Positions 55,124-63,927 of a stretch of DNA of 64,000 nucleotides are shown here, piece by piece (within the stretch, counting starts at the first letter, position 1; every line of letters begins with the position of its first letter). The position numbers and the translations under genes were made by a program. The notes under the pieces were generated by a model that searched no databases, had not been told where the DNA came from, and saw only the letters and a list, made by a program, of their open reading frames with translations. The stretch is from DASQZK01 sp963732905. GTDB lineage: Bacteria; Bacteroidota; Bacteroidia; Bacteroidales; GCA-2748055. The stretch lies in contig CAVTBM010000008.1 of NCBI GenBank assembly GCA_963732905.1, positions 682,001 through 746,000 on the forward strand, read 5' to 3'.

Positions 55124-55745
55124 TATGGATGGTGTCCTGGTCGATACTGAGAAATACATCAACCGGGCCGGCATACAACTCTTTAAGGAAAAAGGCTGCA
55201 ATGTAAAGCCTGAAGATTTTTTACCCTTTACCGGAATGGGCGAGAACCGCTACCTTGGCGGTGTGGCTGAAAAATACGGCATTCCTTTCGATGTGGAGAA
55301 GGACAAAGCCAGAACGTATGAAATTTACGACGGGCTGGTTCAGGGCAAACTGGAACCCCTGGATGGTGTGAAGGAATTTATCGGATTGTGCCGTCAGAAA
55401 CACCTTAAAATGGCGGTGGCTTCCAGTGCTGATGAAGTGAAAGTTAAGATCAACCTCAGGGAAGCCGGCCTGAATGAAGAACTCTTTGATGCTCTTGTAA
55501 ATGGCCAGGAAGTAAAAAACCGGAAACCGGATCCTGAAATCTATCTTAAAGCCGCCGGATTACTCAATGTTAATCCCTCAGACTGCCTGGTAATTGAAGA
55601 TGCAATCAGTGGAGTGAAGGCAGCCAGGGCCGCCGGATGCAGGTGCCTTGCCCTGACGACGAGCTTTTCAGCTGCTGAACTGCAGGATGCCGACTGGGTT
55701 GTTGAAAATCTGGGCGCTGCTCCCGATGAATGTTTAAACTGGTAA
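55101..55745 (+). CDS. HAD-IA family hydrolase, beta-phosphoglucomutase/CbbY-like
   Basis: The 214-residue protein has motif I VLFDMDGVLVDTEK (Asp8 nucleophile, Asp10 acid/base), a helical cap (PFTGMGENRYLGGVAEKYG), motif II VASSADEVKVK, a lysine motif KNRKPDPEIYL and motif III VIEDAISGVKAARAAGCRCLALTT. The signature matches the beta-phosphoglucomutase/sugar phosphatase group. It may act on a hexose phosphate as mutase or as phosphatase; sequence alone does not separate these. It is inside the operon, overlapping the HAD-IIA gene and 17 bases before the aldo/keto reductase. Confidence 0.87.
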   Translation: MIKAVLFDMDGVLVDTEKYINRAGIQLFKEKGCNVKPEDFLPFTGMGENRYLGGVAEKYGIPFDVEKDKARTYEIYDGLVQGKLEPLDGVKEFIGLCRQKHLKMAVASSADEVKVKINLREAGLNEELFDALVNGQEVKNRKPDPEIYLKAAGLLNVNPSDCLVIEDAISGVKAARAAGCRCLALTTSFSAAELQDADWVVENLGAAPDECLNW

Positions 55746-55762
55746 TTAAAATTACATCCGCC

Positions 55763-56755
55763 ATGGAATACCGTACTCTCGGAAAGACTAACGTAAAAGT
55801 TACGCCCATTGCCTTTGGCGCCTGGGCGATAGGAGGAGCTATGTGGGGCGGTGCAGAAAAACGGGATGCCATCGATGCCATTCAGAAGTCGGTGGATCAT
55901 GGTATAACAACCATTGACACCGCTCCCGTTTACGGCTTCGGGCAGAGTGAAGAACTGGTTGGTCAGGCCATCAGGGGAAAACGCGACCGGGTACAGATCC
56001 TGACCAAGTACGGCCTTCGCTGGGATGAAAAGGCCGGACAGTATTATTTTTCGCTCCAGGATGAAGAAGGTAAGAATATCGATATCTACCGTTATGCAGG
56101 AAAGGAGTCCGTGATCCGGGAATGTGAGAACAGCTTGCGTCGTCTGGGAACCGATTATATCGATCTTTACCAGATCCACTGGGCCGATCCCACCACACCC
56201 ATGGAAGAAACCATGGAAGCCGTCAATCTGCTCCTGGAGCAGGGAAAGATCAGGGCGGCAGGCGTTTGCAACTATCGAGCTGATCTGCTGAACCAAGCCA
56301 TAAAATCGGCCCCGGTTTGTTCCGATCAGGTTCCATACAGCATGGTGCAAAGGAATATTGAAAAAGAACTGGTTCCCTTTTGCCTGGAGCATCAGACATC
56401 CATACTGGCCTACAGCCCGCTTCAACGAGGACTGCTGACCGGGAAATTCTCACCCGATCACAAATTCAGGGTTGGAGATACCCGTGCCGAATCACCCCAC
56501 TTCAAAAAAGAAAACATCCAAAAAACCAATGACTTTCTTGAAGAGATCAAACCCATAGCCGAAGCAAAAGGAGCCACGCTGGCCCAGCTTGTAATCCGCT
56601 GGACACTCGAACAACCCGGTATAACGGTTGCCCTGGTTGGGGCAAGGGATGCCCGGCAGGTAGATGACAATCTGGGAGCCCTGAACCTTAAACTTTCCAA
56701 AGAAGACATTGCACACATAAATTCAAAACTTAACCAACTTAATTCCGACCAATAA
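55763..56755 (+). CDS. Aldo/keto reductase
   Basis: From the ATG at 55763 the protein has 330 residues and starts MEYRTLGKTNVKVTPIAFGAW, as this family does. Catalytic residues are visible: Asp and Tyr in TIDTAPVYGFGQSEELVG, Lys in LTKYGLRW and His in LYQIHWADP. NADPH binding is by AYSPLQRGLLTGK and ALVGARDARQVDDNL. It belongs to the large AKR11/AKR13-like bacterial group (YhdN/IolS type), which reduces aldehydes or sugar carbonyls. The upstream in-frame start at 55730 adds 11 residues overlapping the HAD gene and is less likely. It precedes the PHP gene by 2 bases. Confidence 0.88.
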   Translation: MEYRTLGKTNVKVTPIAFGAWAIGGAMWGGAEKRDAIDAIQKSVDHGITTIDTAPVYGFGQSEELVGQAIRGKRDRVQILTKYGLRWDEKAGQYYFSLQDEEGKNIDIYRYAGKESVIRECENSLRRLGTDYIDLYQIHWADPTTPMEETMEAVNLLLEQGKIRAAGVCNYRADLLNQAIKSAPVCSDQVPYSMVQRNIEKELVPFCLEHQTSILAYSPLQRGLLTGKFSPDHKFRVGDTRAESPHFKKENIQKTNDFLEEIKPIAEAKGATLAQLVIRWTLEQPGITVALVGARDARQVDDNLGALNLKLSKEDIAHINSKLNQLNSDQ

Positions 56756-56757
56756 AA

Positions 56758-57993
56758 ATGGCAAGAAACATTTTGAAAGATTTTCCCGGAAGAACAGAAA
56801 TCCTGGAATGGTACAGTAAAAACGGCAGCAATATCGTCCATGAAGTGAATGGTCACTTTCACACACCCTATTCCTTCAGCGCTTTCAGAGATCTGCGGCA
56901 GGTATTTGACATGGCCAAAGAAGAACAGGTCAAAATACTGGGTATTAATGATTTTTACACCATGGCCGGCTATGAAGAATTTCAGGACCTGGCAGAAAAT
57001 TATAAACTCTTCCCGATGTTCAACATCGAATTCATGGGCCTGCTGAAGGATGAACAAAAGAACGGCATCAGGGTTAACGATCCGACCAATCCGGGCCGTA
57101 CCTATTTCAGCGGTAAAGGCCTTGATTTCCCGGTAAGCCTTGAAGGCAGCTCACTCAAAAAACTGGAAAATGTACGTGCCGAGAGCCTCAACCAGACCAG
57201 GAAAATGGTTGAACTGGCATCGCAGCACTTACAAACCGTAGATCCTGAACTGACGCTCGACTATGATGACATCCTGGATAAATACACAAAGGGGATGGTA
57301 CGTGAACGGCACATCGCCAGGGTAATACGGATAAAAATCTTTGAGAAGTATCCCACCGAATCGCAACGGAAAGAAATGCTGAAAAAGCTATATGAAGGAA
57401 AGGAAACTGTCGTCAACATTAATAACGCTGCTGCCCTTGAAGGTGAAATACGTAATAATCTGCTTAAATCAGGGGGTGTTGCATTTGTAAAGGAAGATCC
57501 GAAAGCTTTCCTGGAAATTGACGAGGTCATCCGTATAATCACCGATGCCGGTGGGATCCCCACCTACCCTGTCCTGCTCGACGACAAAGCGGGAAATTAC
57601 ACCGAATACGAGGAAGACATGGAACAGTTGTACAAGGAACTCACCGGACGGAATATCTATTCAATAGAGCTTATCCCCGGCAGGAATGATTTCTCCAATC
57701 TGAAGGAATTTGTCACCTTTTTCAGCGACCGACATTTCGTGATCACTTTCGGAACCGAGCATAACACTCCCGAACTGATCCCGTTGCGAATCTCAACCCG
57801 CGGTGGCGTTGATCTGGATGAAGAACTGAAACGTATCAATTTCGAAGGCGCCTGCGTCATTGCCGCTCATCAGTATCTCAGGGCAAAAGGTGATGAAGGT
57901 TATATTGAACGCAACGGTAAGCCACGGCTGTCCAGCCGGGATGAATTCATTGAGCTGGGAAATGCGGTGATTGAATATTTTCTTTATAATTAA
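56758..57993 (+). CDS. PHP-domain protein (putative metal-dependent phosphoesterase)
   Basis: The 411-residue protein opens with a PHP motif EVNGHFHTPYSFSAFRDLRQ (His33, His35) and ILGINDFYTMAGYEEF, where the Asp is a third ligand; later FGTEHNTPELIPL supplies the distal histidine. PHP domains bind two or three metal ions and hydrolyse phosphate esters (histidinol phosphatase, polymerase PHP domains, polymannose phosphatase). Residues 115-260 form a helical insertion that I do not recognise. It lies between the aldo/keto reductase and the aldolase/SDR gene with 2 and 12 base gaps. A sugar-phosphate phosphatase role is likely, but the substrate is unknown. Confidence 0.75.
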   Translation: MARNILKDFPGRTEILEWYSKNGSNIVHEVNGHFHTPYSFSAFRDLRQVFDMAKEEQVKILGINDFYTMAGYEEFQDLAENYKLFPMFNIEFMGLLKDEQKNGIRVNDPTNPGRTYFSGKGLDFPVSLEGSSLKKLENVRAESLNQTRKMVELASQHLQTVDPELTLDYDDILDKYTKGMVRERHIARVIRIKIFEKYPTESQRKEMLKKLYEGKETVVNINNAAALEGEIRNNLLKSGGVAFVKEDPKAFLEIDEVIRIITDAGGIPTYPVLLDDKAGNYTEYEEDMEQLYKELTGRNIYSIELIPGRNDFSNLKEFVTFFSDRHFVITFGTEHNTPELIPLRISTRGGVDLDEELKRINFEGACVIAAHQYLRAKGDEGYIERNGKPRLSSRDEFIELGNAVIEYFLYN

Positions 57994-58005
57994 ACAATTG
58001 ATAAA

Positions 58006-59978
58006 ATGGATAAAACCATCCGGGATCTGATCGACATTTCCCGTTTCTACGGAAGACAAAAAGATTACACCCTGGCAGGCGGAGGTAACACCTCGTGGAA
58101 AAATGCAGAACATATCTGGGTCAAGGCCAGCGGAGCTGCTCTGGCCACCATCGATGAAGAAGGTTTTGCTGTACTCGACCGTGAAAAAGTCAGGATTACC
58201 GGGACAAAGGTTTACAGCTCCGATCTGCAGGTCAGGGAAACCGAGGTGAAAGCCGATCTCATTGCCGCCAATATCTATCCGGAAAAACAAAAGCGGCCTT
58301 CCGTCGAAACCTCTTTTCATGAACTGATTGAATATGCTTATGTGGTCCATATGCATCCCACCATCACCAACTCACTCACCTGTTCGAACAAGTCCAGGGA
58401 AAAGACACTTGAGCTTTTTGGTGAAGAAGCGATGTATATTCCCTATGCCCCGGGATATGAATTATTCAAAAAAGTACAGGCAGCCATGCCGGCCTACCGT
58501 GAAAAATTCGGATGTGACCCGAAAATGATCTTCCTTGAGAATCACGGCGTCTTCGTCAGTGCGGATCATACAGAAGAGATCAGATCCATCTATGACCATA
58601 TTACGAATACCATTAAGGCTGCTTTTAAGGAGAGTGAAACGGAATTTGAGGATCTGAAGGTCCATCAAAACATCACGGAATTTCTGCCGGCCATCCGCAT
58701 GATCATGTCTGAGGATCAGCCGAAAATCGTGAGACTCAGACATAATCGCCTGCATTCACATTTTTACGGCAACAGGAAAAGCTTTGAAAAAGCTGCCCTT
58801 CCCTTTACCCCTGATATCATCGTGTATTGCAAGGGAGATTACCTGTATATTGAAGATTCGTCCACTCCGCAGGCTATCGTTACGGACCTGCAAAAGCAAC
58901 TCCCTGAATATTAAAGAAGAACGGGTATGCCCCCAGGATCATCATGATCAGGGATTACGGTGTGATTGCTGTGGAGGATACTGCAGATGCTGCAGAGATA
59001 GCCCTGGATGTGTATGAAGATCTCCTGAAAATCAGTTATTTTTCTGAAAACTTCGGCGGGCCTCGTTTCCTGGGCCAGGAAGACATTGCATTTATCGACA
59101 ACTGGGAAGTCGAGAACTACCGCCGTATGATCTCAAAGGGATCTGCTACACGAGGCCTTGTTGAGCAGAAAATCTGTATTGTAACCGGTGGCGCCCAGGG
59201 TTTCGGAGAAGGCATTGCCCGTTCGCTTGTTGAAAGCAGTGCGAATGTAATTGTAGCCGATCTGAATGAAACCACCGGTCGGGCCACGGCCTCTGCATTG
59301 AACGGGCTGGCGGGAAAAAACGAAGCTGTATATGTCACCACGGATGTTTCAGATGCTGAATCGGTAAAAAACCTGGTGGTAAGCACCGTTCAGCTTTTTG
59401 GAGGGCTGGATGTCTACATCTCCAACGCAGGGATTCTGAGGGCCGGAGGACTGGAAGAAATGGAGCCGGATACCTTCCGGAAGATGACCATGGTGAACTA
59501 CGAAGCCTATTACCTGGGTGCAAAATATGCCTCTGCTGTGATGAAACTTCAGCATAAGTATAAACCCGGCCATTTTGCCGACATTATTCAAATCAATTCA
59601 AAGTCGGGACTAAAAGGAAGCAACCGGAATTTTGCCTATGCCGGTGGCAAATTTGGCGGTATCGGCCTTACACAGTCTTTCGCCCTGGAGCTGGCTCCGT
59701 TCCGGATAAAGGTGAATTCGGTCTGCCCGGGAAATTTCTTCGAAGGCCCGCTTTGGGCTGATCCGCAAAAGGGGTTGTTCGTGCAATACCTGGAAACCGG
59801 AAAAGTGCAGGGGGCAAAAACAATCGAAGAGGTAAAACGTTTCTACGAAAGCCAGGTTCCGCTCAACAGGGGATGCCGCACCGAAGACGTCATGAAAGCC
59901 GTTTATTATATTATTGATCAGAAATACGAAACCGGACAGGCTATCCCTGTGACCGGAGGACAAATCATGTTAAATTAA
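58006..59978 (+). pseudogene. Class II aldolase fused to sorbitol-6-phosphate-dehydrogenase-like SDR, one frameshift
   Basis: The first frame (58006-58914, 302 residues) is a class II aldolase/adducin domain: LAGGGNTSWKNAEHIWVKASGAAL, zinc-site VVHMHPTITNSL and LENHGVFVSAD. One T is missing in the pair 58911-58912; restoring it turns the stop into LKKNGYAPRIIMIRDYGVIA and continues in the second frame to 59978. This second part is an SDR (IVTGGAQGFGEGIARSL; catalytic Ser in INSKSG and YAGGKFGG giving Tyr and Lys) whose end, KFGGIGLTQSFALEL, PLNRGCRTEDV and TGQAIPVTGGQIM, closely resembles sorbitol-6-phosphate 2-dehydrogenase (SrlD). The fused protein has about 657 residues. It would cleave a ketose phosphate and oxidise or reduce a hexitol phosphate. 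Confidence 0.85.
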
Positions 59979-59997
59979 CCAAGACAGAATATTCATT

Positions 59998-61260
59998 ATG
60001 AAAACCAAAGCCGTTCGTATATATGGGAAAGATGATCTGAGACTCGAAGAATTCGAACTTCCCAAAATGAAAGATGACGAGATTTTAGCACAGGTCATTT
60101 CCGACAGCATCTGCATGTCAACCTATAAAGCCACCAAGCAGGGACCCGACCACAAGCGTGTACCGGATGATGTGGCTCAGAATCCAACCATGATTGGTCA
60201 CGAATTCAGCGGTGTGATCCTTGAAGTTGGCAAAAAATGGCAGAAAGAATTCAGTCCGGGTCAGAAATTCAGTATTCAGCCGGCCCTCAATTACAAGGGC
60301 AGTCTCAATGCACCGGGATACTCCTTCCGCTGGATCGGCGGGGATGCCACCCACATCATTATTCCCAACGAAGTGATGGAGATGAACTGTCTGCTTCCAT
60401 ATCATGGCGACGCTTTTTTCCTTGCATCCCTGTCTGAGCCCATGTCGTGTGTTGTGGGCGCTTTTCACGCAAGTTACCACACCTCATATGGTTCGTATGT
60501 GCATCACATGGGTATCAGTGAAGGCGGTAACCTGGCTGTCCTTGCCGGCGTAGGTCCTATGGGTCTGGCAGCCATCGATTATGCCCTGCATAATGATCTG
60601 CGTCCTTCCTTTATGGTGGTGACCGATATCGACCAGGCCCGGCTCGACAGAGCTGCCAAGCTTCATACCGTCGAAGAAGCCCATAAGCACGGTATAAAGC
60701 TTCAATATGTGAACACTGCAAATTACAACGATCCGGTGGGTTACCTGCGTTCACTCACCGGTGACAAAGGCTATGACGATGTCTTTGTCTTCGCACCGGT
60801 TAAACAGGTTGTTGAGCAGGCCGATGCCCTTCTAGCTTTCGATGGTTGTATGAATTTCTTCGCCGGCCCTGCCAATCCTGACTTCAAAGCCAGCTTTAAT
60901 TTCTACAACGTACATTATGCTTTCACTCATATCACCGGTACAAGTGGTGGAAATACGTCCGACATGAAGGAATCGCTGCTGATGATGGCAGAAGGAAGCA
61001 TTAACCCGGCTGGTATGGTCACCCATATAGGCGGACTGGATGCCGTGATCCCCACTACGAAGAATCTTCCCAATATCCCCGGAGGGAAGAAGCTGATCTA
61101 TACTAATATCAGCTTGCCGCTCACCGCTATCGATGACTTCGAAAAGCTCGGAGAGAAGGATCCGTTCTTTGCCAACCTCCACAAGCTGGTGAAAGAAAAT
61201 GACGGATTGTGGAATGTAGAGGCAGAGAAATACGTGCTGGAGAACGGAAAGGGGATCTGA
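59998..61260 (+). CDS. Zinc-type alcohol dehydrogenase, L-sorbose-1-phosphate reductase-like
   Basis: The 420-residue protein is a medium-chain dehydrogenase. The N-terminal catalytic half has SICMSTYKA (zinc-site Cys), MIGHEFSGVILEVG (His and Glu ligands) and SLSEPMSCVVGAFHASYH; the coenzyme half has LAVLAGVGPMGLAAIDYAL. The length and the SLSEPMSCV segment fit the SorE group, which interconverts L-sorbose-1-phosphate and D-glucitol-6-phosphate. It is the last gene of the operon, 19 bases after the aldolase/SDR gene. The hairpin at 61319-61338 lies beyond its stop. Confidence 0.83.
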   Translation: MKTKAVRIYGKDDLRLEEFELPKMKDDEILAQVISDSICMSTYKATKQGPDHKRVPDDVAQNPTMIGHEFSGVILEVGKKWQKEFSPGQKFSIQPALNYKGSLNAPGYSFRWIGGDATHIIIPNEVMEMNCLLPYHGDAFFLASLSEPMSCVVGAFHASYHTSYGSYVHHMGISEGGNLAVLAGVGPMGLAAIDYALHNDLRPSFMVVTDIDQARLDRAAKLHTVEEAHKHGIKLQYVNTANYNDPVGYLRSLTGDKGYDDVFVFAPVKQVVEQADALLAFDGCMNFFAGPANPDFKASFNFYNVHYAFTHITGTSGGNTSDMKESLLMMAEGSINPAGMVTHIGGLDAVIPTTKNLPNIPGGKKLIYTNISLPLTAIDDFEKLGEKDPFFANLHKLVKENDGLWNVEAEKYVLENGKGI

Positions 61261-61848
61261 GGAAAGGAGAGAAAGGAGACGGGTGACAAAAGATAAGACA
61301 TCGAAGAAGCAATCGTAGAGGCACGCCAAGGCGTGCCTTTGAATGATCACCGGTTTCTTATTTTGGTATAGGCAAGCCCCGAGGCATTCCCCATGAATGG
61401 CCGCCAATTTAATCCATTCTTCTCTTAGATACACACCCCAAGGCGTCTCTCACTGTGACCATGAATTTATCAAAAGCGGTTACAGGTGGGTTGATAACCG
61501 GTGACCGATCAATTGGTAAACGTTAACGATAACCGTTGCCGGTTTTGGAACAAGATTTCCTTATACAAAAAAGTACTGAAATATTCTTGCAGTGAGAAAA
61601 AAAAATGAGGATTTCAGCTTGCATTCATCAAAACGGGGGTCGTCATTTTGGGTGAGTTGATAACTTTTCGTCAAAAAGTGGAAAAGTGGACGCTGAGATT
61701 TGGGGGGCGGAATCCATTAAGGGGCGGAGTGTTGGAAGGCGGGGGAGGGATGCCCTATCTAAACAAAGACTCCTTACAAGAACGATTCCCAGGACTCTGC
61801 CCTGACTTAAAGGCTCCGAGCAAGCCATGAAAAATCCGAATATCCTCT
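61261..61848. other. 588-base intergenic region after the operon
   Basis: No gene is supported. The region contains the palindrome at 61319-61338, AT-rich sequence around 61560-61610, and unusually G-rich plus-strand segments (GGGGGGCGG near 61700 and GGCGGGGGAGGG near 61740). Short open frames on both strands at 61643-61830 overlap each other and have no similarity or ribosome binding site. It separates the plus-strand operon from convergent minus-strand genes, so a terminator is expected here. Confidence 0.4.
61319..61338. repeat. Short intergenic palindrome AGGCACGCC-AA-GGCGTGCCT
   Basis: A perfect 9-bp inverted repeat with a 2-base centre begins 59 bases after the operon's last stop. Palindromes with GGCACGCC arms are frequent intergenic elements in Bacteroidota genomes. 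With TTTG following it, it could contribute to termination. Confidence 0.65.
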
Positions 61849-62295
61849 TCAGTTAAGAATATCAATATATCCCTCCTTAATCTCTAATCTCCACATATAC
61901 CAGCTGTCTACAGTTTTTTTCCGGCTCTTTTTCCCAGCCTGCCAGCCATTAACCGTTTTGAAAAAAGCAATCAGGGCACGGTCCAGTTCATCATTCCCCG
62001 ACGACTTCACCATGTGAAATCCGCCTCCGATCCCGCCACGGCAATTCACCACGAACTGTATTGCCGGTTCACCTTTGAAATCCGGATGATCCTTTGCAAA
62101 AGTCACGATCCTGTTTAACTTCATTTCAATGGAATCCACCGGCTCCAAGGGTCTGGCCCGGTTCTCAATCAGGAAATACACCGCATCCGGATTGCAGGCA
62201 TTATCGGGATGAACGCCTTCAGCCGTCATGATCATCTGGCCAAAGCTGCTAATTCCGATCATCATGACCGGTATTATTGAAATCAACTTTTTCAT
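61849..62295 (-). CDS. Secreted protein with TonB-C-like domain
   Basis: The 148-residue protein has a signal peptide (LISIIPVMMIGISSFG) and a domain resembling the C-terminal domain of TonB-family proteins as seen in Bacteroidota (IQFVVNCRGGIGGGFHMVKSSG, ELDRALIAFFKTVNGWQAGK, WYMWRLEI). It has no membrane anchor or proline-rich linker, so it is not an energy transducer by itself. Function is unknown. It is followed on the same strand by two other exported proteins. Confidence 0.6.
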   Translation of the reverse strand: MKKLISIIPVMMIGISSFGQMIMTAEGVHPDNACNPDAVYFLIENRARPLEPVDSIEMKLNRIVTFAKDHPDFKGEPAIQFVVNCRGGIGGGFHMVKSSGNDELDRALIAFFKTVNGWQAGKKSRKKTVDSWYMWRLEIKEGYIDILN

Positions 62296-62325
62296 GAGAA
62301 AATAGTTTATTTACGTTTAATGCGA

Positions 62326-62856
62326 TTATTCCATTAGGGCAGATTTAAAACGGATATTTCTCATAATCCCGAAACTCATTGTTATACTCGGATCGCTAAA
62401 TCTGACTGTATTATAACCTCCAAAACGTGACGGCATTTCTAATTTATAACAATACAATCCGTAATCCCCGCGGACAAAACATGAAACATTCTTCAGAAAA
62501 TTCCATTCCAGGTTAAGTCCTGCCATATACCCATAGTTCGAATCGGTCTGGATATAAGCTGCGAAGTATGGACAAATCCGGAATTGCTTCCCTATTATAA
62601 ATTTTACGTAAAGCGGAAAACGTCCCAATGATCCTGAGAAATCCCTTTCAGTAACGAGGGTAGGACTTGTTTGTAGTGAAAACAATGCATGAGACGGCCT
62701 GAATTCCAGATTTGCTGAAAACGTCAGGATAGAAAACAGGTCCGGTTGATAAATAGAATTACTGATTGTTCCAATGCTGCCGCCGATATCCATGGATTGT
62801 GAAAATATATTCCATGAAAAGGTGACCAGGACCATAATCATGATCTGCTTTTTCAT
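62326..62856 (-). CDS. Predicted outer-membrane beta-barrel protein
   Basis: From the ATG at 62856 the protein has 176 residues with a signal peptide (IMIMVLVTFSWNIFSQ) and repeated amphipathic strands (LTFSANLEFRPSHALFSLQTS, FPLYVKFIIGKQFRICPYFAAYI). I recognise no named family. The start at 62907 adds 17 residues in front of a normal signal peptide and is less likely. Spacing to the downstream TonB-C-like gene is 30 bases, suggesting one transcript with the TPR gene upstream (63 bases). Confidence 0.6.
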   Translation of the reverse strand: MKKQIMIMVLVTFSWNIFSQSMDIGGSIGTISNSIYQPDLFSILTFSANLEFRPSHALFSLQTSPTLVTERDFSGSLGRFPLYVKFIIGKQFRICPYFAAYIQTDSNYGYMAGLNLEWNFLKNVSCFVRGDYGLYCYKLEMPSRFGGYNTVRFSDPSITMSFGIMRNIRFKSALME

Positions 62857-62919
62857 ATGCCCGAAAATTCCTGACTGACAATTTTCAAAATGAAGACTAT
62901 TGACCATCTTATCATGATG

Positions 62920-63927
62920 TTATTTCACTTTGCTTCGTACCCGGATAATGTAGTCTTTAATATTGTTGATCAAATCTTCCGACAACTGACAGGCGACAAA
63001 AGGATGATCAGGTAAAAAGATCTCATAGAGGATATAATCATCGATCATGCCCTTGTCAATGGCCAGTTTAACAGCCTTCAATTCCTGTGATTTTTTCAAT
63101 GTTTTCTTATCTCCTGAAGTCATCAGGGCCACAATCGCTTCTTTTTCTTCAAGGGTTGAAATATTTGAACTTTTTACTCCCATGCTTTCCTTATACCCGG
63201 GTTCGTACTTCCAGACGGCTTTTACCATAGCATAACCAAGCCAGCCTTTACCCGAAGCCACATCCACTTTATTCACTCCTGTACTGTCGATCCTGATCTG
63301 CGGATTGAAAATGAAATCGGAATAATGCAGCTTTTTTAACTTGTAAATATCTGTCAAAGAGTTCTGCAAACGGGGATTATTCCGGTTCAGAATTTTTGCA
63401 ATCGTGATCTCATCCACGGCTTTATCGATTTGACCCGTCATACGGTAAGCATCAGCCAGGAACCAGTGTGCCATATAATCAATATAATTCTTACTGATGG
63501 CTTTTTTATACCATTTGATGGCCTCATTCCAGTTCTGCTCGATTTCATACATTTGTCCGATATAGGTCATGACAGCATAAAAGGTTGTATCCTGGTTGAG
63601 TGCTTTTAAATACATGTCCCTGGCTTCAACAATCTGGTTGTCCTGGTACAGGGCTTCAGCTTTTGTTAAGTATTCTTTAACCGAATCAATGACGATATAC
63701 GTTCGCGTGACAAGGTTTCCGTCTTCCACCGTTCGGTAATAATTGTGATCTATTAAATTTTCAGATCTGTCAGGAACCGGAATATTCTCATCCAAAGTCA
63801 TCATCCTGTAGGTGACCGGTGATTTCTGCATGATCTTGAAAATCCCGGCAGGTGTGTGGATTTGCTGAGCAAAACAAAGGAGAGGTGTCAGGACTATAAG
63901 TCCTGAAATTAAAAAACGTTTTTTCAT
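62920..63927 (-). CDS. Exported TPR-repeat protein
   Basis: From the ATG at 63927 the protein has 335 residues, a signal peptide (FLISGLIVLTPLLCFAQ) and three or four TPR units in the middle (EYLTKAEALYQDNQIVEARDMYLKALNQD, YIGQMYEIEQNWNEAIKWYKKAI, WFLADAYRMTGQIDKAVDEITIAKIL). The C-terminal 130 residues are not recognised. TPRs mediate protein-protein contacts in the periplasm. It is probably the first gene of the 61.8-64 kb minus-strand group. The remaining 73 bases of the window contain its upstream region. Confidence 0.75.
   Translation of the reverse strand: MKKRFLISGLIVLTPLLCFAQQIHTPAGIFKIMQKSPVTYRMMTLDENIPVPDRSENLIDHNYYRTVEDGNLVTRTYIVIDSVKEYLTKAEALYQDNQIVEARDMYLKALNQDTTFYAVMTYIGQMYEIEQNWNEAIKWYKKAISKNYIDYMAHWFLADAYRMTGQIDKAVDEITIAKILNRNNPRLQNSLTDIYKLKKLHYSDFIFNPQIRIDSTGVNKVDVASGKGWLGYAMVKAVWKYEPGYKESMGVKSSNISTLEEKEAIVALMTSGDKKTLKKSQELKAVKLAIDKGMIDDYILYEIFLPDHPFVACQLSEDLINNIKDYIIRVRSKVK

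Noticed and set aside
61643..61830. Overlapping short open frames on both strands
   Set aside because: They overlap each other in a G-rich non-coding region and have no supporting features.
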